Below are positions 26,255 through 34,510 of a stretch of DNA of 38,570 bases, piece after piece. The position numbers were made by a program, and so were the translations under genes. Source of the stretch: Emiliania huxleyi CCMP1516 (taxonomy: Eukaryota > Haptophyta > Isochrysidales > Noelaerhabdaceae); assembly GCF_000372725.1 (NCBI RefSeq), contig NW_005201493.1, positions 218,475 to 257,044 of the forward strand, given 5' to 3'. The notes under the pieces were generated by a model. That model worked only from the letters and a program-made list of their open reading frames with translations. It searched no databases and was not told where the DNA came from. The number at the start of each line of letters is the position of its first letter. Positions within the stretch are counted from its first letter, which is position 1.

Positions 26255-27068
26255 TTAGTGGCAGGGGTTCCAGGATTTCTCGAACGACGGCCACGACCAC
26301 CCACCGGTCTCCTGAGCGTCTTTGCCCATGTCCTTCATCTTGTCACCCAAGGCCTTCCAGTCGGTATCGCCCATCTGCTTGCCCTTTGACTTCCAGTCAT
26401 CGCCGATTGCCTGTCCCTTTGACTTCCAGTCATCGCCGATTGCCTGTCCCATCCGCTTCCACTCCTTCTGCTCGTCGCTCTTCTTCTCCTCCTCGCTCTC
26501 GTCTTTGTCGGTCTCGTCTTCGTCTGCCTCGTCCTTGTCATCGCCCGGCTTGCCTCCCTGAACCGTCAACAACGACATTTCCTTGGCCGACGCCCAGCCG
26601 ACCATCTCTTGCGCCTCCTTGGCCGCCTTCTCGGCAGCATGCATCGCCTCTTTAGGGCTCTTCCCCTCTTGCATGGCCTTGATCGCCGATGCGGCCGCGG
26701 CCTTGGCCGCCTCGGGCGAGCGCGACGCCGCGTGAGCGGCGTCGACAAACGGCTTGGTGTCCGGCATCTTGGATGGATCGGCCGCGAGCAGCACGCTCTT
26801 TGCGCCCGCGTCCTCTTGTGCCTTCTCGGCCGCCTTCTCCGCCGCTCGCATGGCCTCCGCAGGACTCTTTCCCTCCGGCATCGCCTTTACCGCCGAGGCA
26901 AAGCCAGCCTTGGCAGCCTCGGGCGAGACGGACGCGGCATGGGCAGCGTCGACGAAGGGTTTCGGCGGTTCAGCCACTGCGAGAGTTGGGGAGGCGAGAG
27001 TTGGGGAGGCGCCGATCAGCGCAAGCGCGCAGGTGGCTGCCAGCAGCGCGGCGCCCGCGACGAGCAGC
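26255..27068 (-). CDS. Signal/anchor protein with two Ala-rich repeats and a DDWKSKG repeat tail
   Basis: About 270 residues. It begins with a hydrophobic LLVAGAALLAATCALALIG that can be a signal peptide or anchor, then two ~55-residue modules sharing KPFVDAAHAAS, SPEAAKA, EGKSP and EAMxAAEKAA. These are followed by an Asp/Glu/Lys stretch (DDKDEADEDETDKDESEEE), three GQAIGDDWKSKG-type repeats, and GGWSWPSFEKSWNPCH at the end. No ATG lies in frame ahead of the hydrophobic segment; the next in-frame codon that could start is GTG (27100), and a CTACTTCCACAG acceptor at 27069 implies an upstream exon with the start. The family is unknown; helical repeats plus a charged tail suggest a structural or binding role. 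Confidence 0.6.
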
Positions 27069-27099
27069 CTGTGGAAGTAGCCGGGCGGCTCGGTGCGCA

Positions 27100-27690
27100 C
27101 ATGACATTGGGGTGGACTGAAGCTGTGCAGGATCTATGTTCTATGGTGCAGGAGCGCAGGGCCCCTGCACGGCGGGCAGTCGCGCAGCGTTCGCTGGAGG
27201 GGTCAGGCACGCCTTTTTGTGTTTGGTCGCTTGAACCACGGCTCCTCTGGTTCACTCTCCCCGAGGAGCGGCGTGGCCTTGCCCGACGACAAAGCGACGA
27301 ACGGCGTGGACTTCGTTGGCAGCATGCGCGCAAATGAGGTTTCTTCGCGTCTCGTCAGGGCGGAAAGGGCGTTGGAGTTGGCCGAGGGCGTGTCACGCTC
27401 GCGGAATTTCTTTTTTTCTTACTTAATGCTTTTTCTTCCTACCTAAGTTCAGGGCCACAACATCAAACACAAGTGTACACGCTTCGACGCCTCATCCGCG
27501 CCCTACGCGCCGCGCGTGGGGCACCGCTGTGCGAATGGAGCCGACAAACCACCTCGGTCAGAGTTACAACAAACAACCCGACGTGAATGCGGACAACATT
27601 GGCAGGGGCGGCAGGCACTTTTGCGGAGATGTGAAGATGGTGTGCCCCCTCAGCAGCAACAGGGTTGAGGGGCATGGGCCCTACTGCGAG
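27100..27690. other. Intergenic; no confident gene
   Basis: A plus-strand frame (about 27219-27446, GVALPDDKATNGVDFVGSMR) has protein-like character but no ATG. There are T-rich tracts near 27409-27450. Confidence 0.4.
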
Positions 27691-27694
27691 GAGG

Positions 27695-28080
27695 GAGAAT
27701 GCAGAATGCAGAATCGGGCCCAAAGCCAGATGCCTTGCACCCGATGCAGGATGCAGGATGCGGATGCAGGATGCAAAATCAGGCTCAAAGCTGTGAGCTG
27801 CACCCAACGGACAATTTCTTTTGGGTCTGATTTTGCATCCTGCATTCTGCATCCTGCCATCACTGCACCATGCAGAAGAATCCATTTTGGGACCGATTCT
27901 GCATCCTGCATCCTGCATCCTGCATCCTGCACATACAGAGTAAACAGTAATCATTTTGGGCTGGGTTCTACACATTCTGCATTCTGCATCTGCATTGTGC
28001 ATTTTCAGAGAAATACGGAATGTAGAATCAGCCGTCTATGCAGAGGCAAATCCATGCAGTCTGCATGCTGCATGCTACAA
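27695..28080. repeat. Quasi-palindromic GCAGGATGCA / TGCATCCTGC array
   Basis: The left half is built of GCAGGATGCA and GCAGAATGCA units and the right half of their complements. GCAGGATGCAAAATCAGGCT (27767 on) pairs with TCTGATTTTGCATCCTGC (27831-27848). The total length is about 390 bp and it can fold into a large imperfect hairpin. Confidence 0.85.
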
Positions 28081-28232
28081 GAGTGAGTTAGGCGCTCCGA
28101 GACGATCGAAGTGGTAAAAGTCGCACTCTCCCCTGACCCGATCAAAAGTCTAAAAGCACCCGAGGCTCCAGAAACCTAACCCTCAGACTATGGCGCTCCT
28201 CTCCAATCACAATGCGCTACACGCTTCTCGCC

Positions 28233-28466
28233 TCACCCCACTCGCCGCATGTCGAGGCACGCGAGCAAGGCCAAAACGAGCCCCACCCCGGCTGATGGCA
28301 CACCCAGCAGCGCCTCGAGGCTTGTGAGCCACACGGGCTCACTCACACCCAGCAGGGCCTGTGTGCCGCCCACTGCGGCGCCCACCGCCACCACCGCAGC
28401 GGCTGCGGCGCCGCCGTAGGCCAGTGATGCCGCGACCTGAGGTGAGGTGAGGTAAGGTGAACTTCT

Positions 28467-28518
<52 letters not shown>

Positions 28519-30357
28519 GCGCGCGCGCACAAGGTGTTGGGGTGAGGGCGAGGCGACCCTCGCGACTCCACGTCCAAAGAAAGGTACAAGGCACAAGTGC
28601 CCCGTGCGCGTGCGTGCGCGTGCGTGCGCGCGCGCGTGTGTGCGTGTGCGTGTGCGTGTGCGTGTGTGTTGCGTGTGTGTTTGTGTATGTTTGTGTGTGC
28701 GGCGACCTGGCCGTGCCTCTCCATCTCGTTGCCGGCGATGGCGCGCTCGGGCCGCCACGGCGAGGCGTTGCCGAACGGGGCGCCATGCGCGCAGCCGAAG
28801 GGCGTGCACCGGACGCCTGGCAGCGAGGTGGCCCCAGATTACCCGAGGTTGCTCGAGATTAGGCGTGAGGTGGCCCCAGATTACCCGAGGTTGCTCGAGA
28901 TTAGGCGCGAGGTGGCCCCAGATTACCCGAGGTTGCTCGAGATTAGGCGCGAGGTGGCGTGCGCCTGGCCGCATGCACGCCCAGCAGAAGCGCGTCCTGC
29001 ACGCCCCGCACGTGATGTGGTTGCACCCCCCCGCCTTGAGAACAACAATAGTCGAGTGAGAATAATAGATCTCCCATCGTAGGTGGTTTGCGCCCTCCCG
29101 CCTTGAGGATGGGCGCCGCGCAGCGAGGGCACGGACGCGTATTCTCGCGCACCCACGCCGCGTCGCCCCCTCCTACTCGCGGACCAGCCTCGAGGTCCTC
29201 CCGGGCCCTCTCGGCCTCGTCCTCTCGCCGCCGCGTCTCGTGTGCCGGCCGCCGCGTCCGCCACCGCGTCGGTGGTGGGGAGCTGGAAGCCGCCTAGAAG
29301 GGTCGTAGAAGGGTCGTAGAAGGGTCGTAGAAGGGTCCTAGAAGGGTGAGAAGGGTCCTAGAAGGGTCCTAGAAGGGTCGTAGAAGGGTCCTAGAAGGGT
29401 CCTAGAAGGGTGAGAAGGGTCCTAGAAGGGTCCTAGAAGGGTCCTAGAAGGGTCCGAGAATCCTAGAGCTGGAAGCGCACCGCCGCACTCGGGGCACTCG
29501 ACAGACAGCGGGACAAGAGACCGCGCCGCGTTGCCGCACCGCACCGCCGCCAAGGCGAGCAGCGCGCTTGCTGGCGCGACGGCGCACAAGAGCGCGAGAG
29601 CCCGAGCCGCCGCCAGGTCGGTGAGCGCCGCGCACCTACAGGACCGCAGCAACGCGTGTACGAGTGACGCGAGTAGGTGTGTGTATGGAGGAGGTTCCGG
29701 TGTCTCTTCAGCAGAGAGTGCGGCACACCTCCCGACCGTCACACCGGCCGCAAGCAGCAGCAGTCCGACGGCGCTCGCGCGCGAGCGGCGCGCGAGCGTG
29801 ACGGAGGAGACGCAGCGCCAGTCGACGAACCCGCCGCCGCTGCACCCAGCGCGCGGGCACGGGCGGTAGTCGGGCGCACCGCGCAGCGCCGCGTCGCGAA
29901 GAAGCTTGTCGAAGGCCTGGAGCAGCGAGGCATCGCGCGCGAGGACGTCTACCGCATCGGCGGGGCGCAGCGGCGCAGTGCACACGGGGCACGTCAGGGC
30001 CACGAGCCTCTCGATGAAGGACGTCGACCGCGACACCGCCGGCACCGCCGCGCCCTGCCGATCGCTCAGCGCTGTCTGCGCCCACCGACGCATGCACGTC
30101 CCGCAGGCGGCGCAGCCGCACCACAGAAGGTGCCAGTCATCGTCGCCATCCTCTCGCTCGTCGTAGCAGATGGGGCAGCAGCGGTGTCCTAAACGCTGGC
30201 GTCCCAAACGCCGAAGCGCGAGCCCGAGGCCAGCGGTGACATCTCCCACGGCGAACGAGTCTCCGCCGGTGCTCCTCCCAGCCCACGCCTTCCAGGTGCG
30301 TGACCCGGCGAGGGAGCCGAGCTGGCGCGCGCTGGGCGCTAGGCGGCCGTCCGACAT
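28233..30357 (-). CDS. RBR (RING-between-RING) E3 ubiquitin ligase with C-terminal membrane segments, 5 exons
   Basis: Exons 30357-29479, 29293-29102, 29034-28965, 28816-28707 and 28436-28233 give 484 residues with matching phases. RBR ligases take ubiquitin from E2 onto a RING2 cysteine before passing it to substrate. RING1: CCPICYDE, WCGCAACGTCMRRW, LTCPVCTAPL (residues 60-130). IBR: PCPRAGC, DWRC, then CPECGG after a ~95-residue hydrophobic insertion that is unusual and could hide an unspliced intron. RING2: RPCPRCAAPILK|AGGCNHITCGACRTRFCWAC, including the HxTC catalytic-cysteine motif. The last exon has two hydrophobic spans (AAAAAVVAVGAAVGG, AGVGLVLALLACL), like RNF144/RNF19-type membrane RBRs. 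Introns 1-3 begin with GC, intron 4 with GT; each is bracketed by 8-11 bp direct repeats at or near the splice sites. Confidence 0.9.
28441..28535. repeat. (CA)n microsatellite next to a GTAAGGTGAACTTCTCC module
   Basis: GGTGAGGTAAGGTGAACTTC then TCC and about 26 CA units, inside RBR intron 4. A similar module (GTAAGGTGTAAACTTCTCC then CACACACAC) is at 31389-31437. A second, GT/GC-alternating tract is at 28602-28700. Confidence 0.9.
28817..28964. repeat. ~51-bp tandem repeat filling RBR intron 3
   Basis: Three copies of GAGGTGGCCCCAGATTACCC plus GAGGTTGCTCGAGATTAGGCG. The intron is nothing else but this array. Confidence 0.95.
29035..29101 (-). mobile_element. Candidate insertion-derived intron (67 nt) in the RBR gene
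   Basis: CTCAAGGCGGG occurs exactly at both splice sites (29107-29097 and 29040-29030). The intervening ~56 bp are AT-richer than the exons and unrelated to them. Splicing AAG|GC...AAG|GC joins PILK to AGGCNHITC, completing RING2. No clear inverted ends, unlike the SDR intron. Confidence 0.6.
29294..29478. repeat. GAAGGGTCCTA(GAAGGGTCGTA) tandem repeat filling RBR intron 1
   Basis: About 14 units of AGAAGGGTCCT or AGAAGGGTCGT with two shorter AGAAGGGTG units. On the gene's strand the unit is AGGACCCTTCT, which offers an acceptor-like CTTCTAG at every repeat. Confidence 0.95.
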
Positions 30358-30402
30358 GGTCGCGTCCGTTTTTTGGCGGGGGGCGGGGCAGGGTACCCTC
30401 AG

Positions 30403-30475
30403 CTCTCGAGGTTCTCGAGGTGGATATCCTTTGGCCGCGTTGGGTAGCGAGGATTGGTGTAACCCGAGCCACGCA
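30403..30475 (+). repeat. Dispersed repeat R4, copy 2
   Basis: Matches 18768-18845. It lies about 45 bp upstream of the RBR start codon, as copy 1 lies about 70 bp upstream of the SDR start. Confidence 0.9.
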
Positions 30476-30641
30476 GGCGTGTTTTCTGGCGGCCGACCGT
30501 CAGTGCACGGAGTTGCCCCTTCTCCGACTGCCCCGGCTAGTTCCCGAGGTCGTCGGGAGTGACCCCTGCGTCCCCCGAGACCTAGCGCGGGTGGGTTGGA
30601 GGGGGCTCGCTGCAGGGAAGGGCGGTGTAAGTAGCCGATCC

Positions 30642-30695
30642 GTGTATCGCGCGCCTTGCGGGGGGGGCGCGGAAAGAGGAACCTCTTAGCGCCAT
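30642..30695 (-). repeat. Dispersed repeat R3, copy 2 (inverted relative to 8226-8277)
   Basis: GTGTATCGCGCGCCTTGCGG through CCTCTTAGCGCCA; differs from the reverse complement of copy 1 by a short indel. Confidence 0.9.
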
Positions 30696-30855
30696 CGCCA
30701 TGGAGCTGCAAGCAACGATCCCCGTAATCCGCCCCACTCCTCCCCATCGGGCCGCATAAGCGGCCGCGCCTCGCAGATTCGTTTCTCGCGCCTGGGCGCC
30801 GTGGGGTTTAGGCGCGCGGGGCATCCCCCGGGTCGCTCGACCAGCGATCCGAAGA

Positions 30856-31402
30856 GTGGCCGCTATGCGAAGGAAAGAGCGGGGCCCTCGACGCCTCAGT
30901 CCGGCCCTCCGAGGGGGGAAGGGGATTGCGGGGTCCCCACGGGCGCCTATCTTCGGCGATGCGAGTAATGGGAAAAGAAATCGCGCTGCGCAAACTCCAC
31001 ACGACAGAAAAGGAATCGACGCGATGTGCAAAGCATACAAGAAGGGGAGAAGGAAGAGGAGAGACGCCGGTGATGACGAAGCAGAAACTAGCGCAGACGA
31101 GAGCAGGGCAGAGCCGGGGACTGGGGAGCCGGAGCAGACGGCATCGGCCGCCGAGGGAACGTTGGGAAGAGGCACGAGGAGGGCGGCGACCTCGACCGAC
31201 TATGGAGGACCCGTCGCCAGACGACGCAGGGCAGAAGACGGTGAGGCGGAGCAGACGCGCAGGGCGAGACGAGGGAGGGAGCAGCGAGGACTTTGCGGAG
31301 ATCAGCAGGAGCATGTACGAAGAGATTAGGAGCAGCAGGGACCCGAGGGACCATGTGGAAGACGGCGCTAGTGCGCTAGTCCCCCATCGGGAGGTAAGGT
31401 AA
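30856..31402 (+). CDS. Purine-rich charged ORF region, doubtful
   Basis: Two overlapping plus-strand frames are both long and charged. One (30856-31329) has KGIDAMCKAYKKGRRKRRDA; the other (to 31402) has GGSSEDFAEISRSMYEEIRS and EDGASALVPHREV. The second ends just where a GAG|GTAAGGTAAGG series offers strong GT donors. Purine-rich DNA gives such frames by chance, so neither is secure. No family is recognised. Confidence 0.2.
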
Positions 31403-31437
31403 GGTAAGGTAAGTAAGGTGTAAACTTCTCCACACAC
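31389..31437 (+). repeat. GGTAA array plus CTTCTCCACACACAC module
   Basis: Four to five AGGTA/GTAAG units followed by GTGTAAACTTCTCC and CACACACAC. It is related to 28441-28490 in an RBR intron. Confidence 0.8.
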
Positions 31438-31729
31438 ACGATCGGGAGGACGACCCCGGCTAGTCGCCGACTGGTTATTTCCACTTCAGTGTGTAGCAAA
31501 AAGAATTCCCGAACCACGCGCCCACTGGCAAAAAGGAATCTATCGAAAAACCGTTCCCTCAGCCACCTTCCCAAAAAGGAAAAAGAAACGCGAGCGTGAC
31601 TTCATTGGGCGCGGCGGTCCTTCGCCTTGACGTGCTGTTCACCAGGACGGCCTTCACTGTCGCAGAACAAGGCAGCTGCTGCGCACGACGCCCGCGAACA
31701 CGTCGCACACCCGGTGGACAAACACATAC
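31438..31729. promoter_or_regulatory. Upstream region of the LPMO-like gene
   Basis: It is less GC-rich and holds two A-rich GCAAAAAGAAT / GCAAAAAGGAAT motifs (31496-31510, 31528-31540) that echo the motif near 249-290, 680 and 1731. No gene seen. Confidence 0.35.
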
Positions 31730-34027
31730 ATGCATCCGACCCTCGCCCCATTCCTGCTCTCGCTCTTCGGCGGCGCGACCGCCCACTCCTGGGTCACCCT
31801 CGTCGGCACAGACGGTCGCTCTCGCGGTGGCATTACGCACAGGGAGGGCGAGCTCTTCCTCCAGCGTTACGTCTGCCCGCTCGCCACGCTCGAGCAGTGC
31901 CAGGCTGCAATCGACCCCAAGCACGGCATCACCCTTTCGGACGACGCCATGCGCCCTTGCCGCCAGGACAGGGTATCAGACCCGATGGCTAGAGTTGCGC
32001 CTGGTGAGCCCTTCTCTGTCGCGTGGATGGGTAACGGGCACGCTGGAAACGGGCAGTCGGACGGAACATGCGTCCGCATCCGCCTGGCTCCCTTCAAGCA
32101 GTCGCCCGAATGGGTCGATTTCGATCAGATCGGGGCCGACTGCCTCGCCTATTGGAAGTACGGTGCGGAGGGCCGAATCACCACCTCGGCAGAGATCACC
32201 CTCCCTGATGGCACGCCCGAAGGATCCTACACGCTGCACTGGCTGTGGAACTTTACCGACTTCTGGTACGCCTCCTGCGCCGACGTTGAGGTGGGGCCGG
32301 TGAGTAGCGACGGCTTCGATGGCAGCTCACCGTCGCCCTCCCTCCCCCCCTCCACCGGTGACGGCCCGGACGTGCAAAAGTATCTGCAAAGCGGATGCGC
32401 GGCGCTGGCCGACACCTTCTGCCAGAGCTACATCGGCACGGGCTCGTACTGCAAGAGCTACAAGACGGACGAGTGCGGGCGGTCCGTGTGCCTGGGAGGC
32501 GCCTTCCTCCTACCCTGCGGCACGAGCAGCCCGCTGCCGTCGCCATCGCCGACACCGCTGCCGTTGCCATCCCCGCCAAGTGGCACCCTGCCGCTGCCTC
32601 CACCGCCAGCCGCCTCGCCCTCGCCAGAGGCCCCTCCCTCCACGAGCGAACCGCCGCAGCTCACCCCTGAGAGCCTCTATCTGCGCCGCGGCTGCGCCGG
32701 CACCGACGTTTGCGCCGCCCGAGGAAGCCACTGCAAGGACTGGCAGCGGGACGAGTGCGGCCGCGCCGTCTGCCACGGAGACACGCACTCCCTCCTCGTT
32801 GCCTGCTCCGAGCTCAGCAGCGGCTCGCCACCACCACAACCCACACCGCCTCTCTCCGGCGGCCCGCCTGCTCCATCGCCCACTCCTCCGCCTCCCGTCG
32901 CGAGTGGCTACCATGCACTCTTCGCGTACATCGAGGATCCGATCAACACGCAAGTATTCGGAGCCAACTACGACGCCGACGCGGTCCGATCGCTGGCCTA
33001 CTTTGTGGTTGGCATGACGCCCAACTCCTACGCTGCTGCCAACCGTACCCTCGCTATGCTTCTCTCCCTGCAGAGCTCGGGGTGGAGCGGCAAGGTGCTG
33101 CTGCAGCCTGACCTGACCACCAACGCCGTGTGCGACGTGGGAGGCGCCGGCTGCGGCGGCGACATTGTCTGCGCCGTCTCGACCTGCTTCGAGACCCTGC
33201 GGCGCGTCCTGGGCGAGACGTTTGCGGCGAGCGTCGACGGTGTGCTCCTCGAGAATGAGAACGCGGCCTCGCCCGCGCTCAAGGCGTGCTCGACGGGGGA
33301 GGCGCCCGCTCGCGCGGCCTGCCTCAACGCGTTCCGCTCCCATTCGGGCGCGAGCGACTGGGAGGTGTGGTCGATCCCCGACTTCACCGCGTACGGCTCC
33401 GCCGGCTACGCCGCGGTGCCTCGCTTCGCCCAGTTCTACAATATGTACTCGAGGGGAGACGGCGGGTCCTATCCCTGTGTCAAGTGCGGGCCCTCCCCCG
33501 ACTGCCAGCTCGACTTTGAGGCGTGGCGCGCGCAGCCGGCGTGTGAGGACTCTGGGCTCCTACCACAGTTTGGAGGAGCGGTCTGCTTTCAAGACACCGC
33601 TCGGAGCGTGGGCTGTGCGCACGCGTGCGGCCGGGACGTGCCATGCCTCACCCAGGCTGACGCGGCAACCTCGACTGCGTTTGGTGGAGGCATCTACGAC
33701 CCGGCGCTGAACATCTCTCCGGCGGCCATCGGAGAGTACCTCGGAGGCATATACACGAGCGGCGGAGTGCACCGGCGTCCAGCCGGCGGTGCTATCGCGG
33801 TCGCCACGCTCCCCTTCACCACGGCGTCGCAGCCGAGCCTCGTCGCCAAGATTCGCAACGCGGCCGACCTCGAGGAGCTCGCCGCAGGCATGCTCAGCGC
33901 GTTTGCTGCAGCGGCCGACGACGGCGCCGGCGCGAGCCAGCCTCTACGCATCGCCGCGTGGGGCGCGCCGTGCTGGCTCGTCAACTCCACCGCCCGCGCG
34001 CGGGTCGCGCCGTGTTCAGGCATCTGA
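31730..34027 (+). CDS. Secreted protein with LPMO-like histidine-brace domain and two Cys modules
   Basis: One exon, 765 residues. The signal peptide MHPTLAPFLLSLFGGATA should be cut before His19, leaving HSWVTL at the mature N-terminus. That is the hallmark of copper lytic polysaccharide monooxygenases, whose first His plus a second one hold the copper. The second His fits GNGHAGNG (His104), and FTDFWYASCADV (178-185) matches the Tyr/Phe-Cys-Ala-Asp strand near the axial site. LPMOs oxid-cleave chitin, cellulose or similar. Next come two related Cys modules (SGCAALADTFCQSY...YCKSYKTDECGRSVC, 221-254; RGCAGTDVCAARGSHCKDWQ..CGRAVC, 320-348) separated by Pro/Ser hinges and probably carbohydrate binding. 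Last is a ~370-residue domain (GYHALFAYIEDPINTQVFG, VDGVLLENENAAS, EVWSIPDFTAYG) that I do not recognise. LPMO assignment rests on motif reading only; activity and substrate are inferred. Confidence 0.75.
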   Translation: MHPTLAPFLLSLFGGATAHSWVTLVGTDGRSRGGITHREGELFLQRYVCPLATLEQCQAAIDPKHGITLSDDAMRPCRQDRVSDPMARVAPGEPFSVAWMGNGHAGNGQSDGTCVRIRLAPFKQSPEWVDFDQIGADCLAYWKYGAEGRITTSAEITLPDGTPEGSYTLHWLWNFTDFWYASCADVEVGPVSSDGFDGSSPSPSLPPSTGDGPDVQKYLQSGCAALADTFCQSYIGTGSYCKSYKTDECGRSVCLGGAFLLPCGTSSPLPSPSPTPLPLPSPPSGTLPLPPPPAASPSPEAPPSTSEPPQLTPESLYLRRGCAGTDVCAARGSHCKDWQRDECGRAVCHGDTHSLLVACSELSSGSPPPQPTPPLSGGPPAPSPTPPPPVASGYHALFAYIEDPINTQVFGANYDADAVRSLAYFVVGMTPNSYAAANRTLAMLLSLQSSGWSGKVLLQPDLTTNAVCDVGGAGCGGDIVCAVSTCFETLRRVLGETFAASVDGVLLENENAASPALKACSTGEAPARAACLNAFRSHSGASDWEVWSIPDFTAYGSAGYAAVPRFAQFYNMYSRGDGGSYPCVKCGPSPDCQLDFEAWRAQPACEDSGLLPQFGGAVCFQDTARSVGCAHACGRDVPCLTQADAATSTAFGGGIYDPALNISPAAIGEYLGGIYTSGGVHRRPAGGAIAVATLPFTTASQPSLVAKIRNAADLEELAAGMLSAFAAAADDGAGASQPLRIAAWGAPCWLVNSTARARVAPCSGI

Positions 34028-34510
34028 AGCTTGATGGGCGCCCAGCGGGGAGGGGGGGAGGGGAAGCGCCGCGTGGGAGGAGGTGGAGCAGCCAGCAGCG
34101 GCTGAGACCTGAGTCCTGCGAAGTGAGATCCGATGAGGTTGAGCACATGCATGTGATCTGTGGGAGCGGCGGGGCCTATAGCGCGCATGTGCATGTCGCA
34201 TGTGCAGTCGTGGCGCGCATCCCACACCTTGTGTACGCATCTTTCAAATTAAATGTTACAAGTGTCATCTCCCGGGCGAGAGGGACTGCGCACCAAACTG
34301 CACACACACAAGCGCGACTCTCTCTCGGTCGCTTCCGGACAGGAATGCGGGAAATGGCTGCCCCTCCCCCGCTAAGTATACACTGGGGGCGCAGGAAACG
34401 TACATTATCGATTGTGGGTCGTGAGCCCGTGAGGGCGCCCGAACGACCACGGATCAGAGGGACGGAGTCACGCCGAGCGCGATTGCACCGATGCTGTGCC
34501 ACCTCCAGTT
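34028..34510. other. Convergent intergenic region; no gene seen
   Basis: Holds ATGCATG-rich stretches near 34145-34205 and an AT-richer piece near 34240-34260, which is where 3' ends of the LPMO-like and formamidase genes are expected. Confidence 0.4.

Noticed and set aside
27219..27446. Plus-strand frame with GVALPDDKATNGVDFVGSMR
   Set aside because: Starts only at GTG, has no splice-supported partner and no domain; mentioned in the intergenic entry only.
28457..29059. Frames of repeated His/Thr or Ala/Arg/Cys-Val near the CA/GT tracts
   Set aside because: Microsatellite readings within RBR introns 3 and 4.
30808..31437. 209-codon minus-strand hydrophobic frame
   Set aside because: It is the complement of a purine-rich tract; the Leu/Ser-rich text is what such DNA gives, and no motif or ATG context supports it.
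31596..33710. Overlapping Arg/Pro-rich frames in other frames of the LPMO-like gene
   Set aside because: GC-rich shadow frames; the 31730 frame alone shows signal peptide, Cys modules and conserved motifs.
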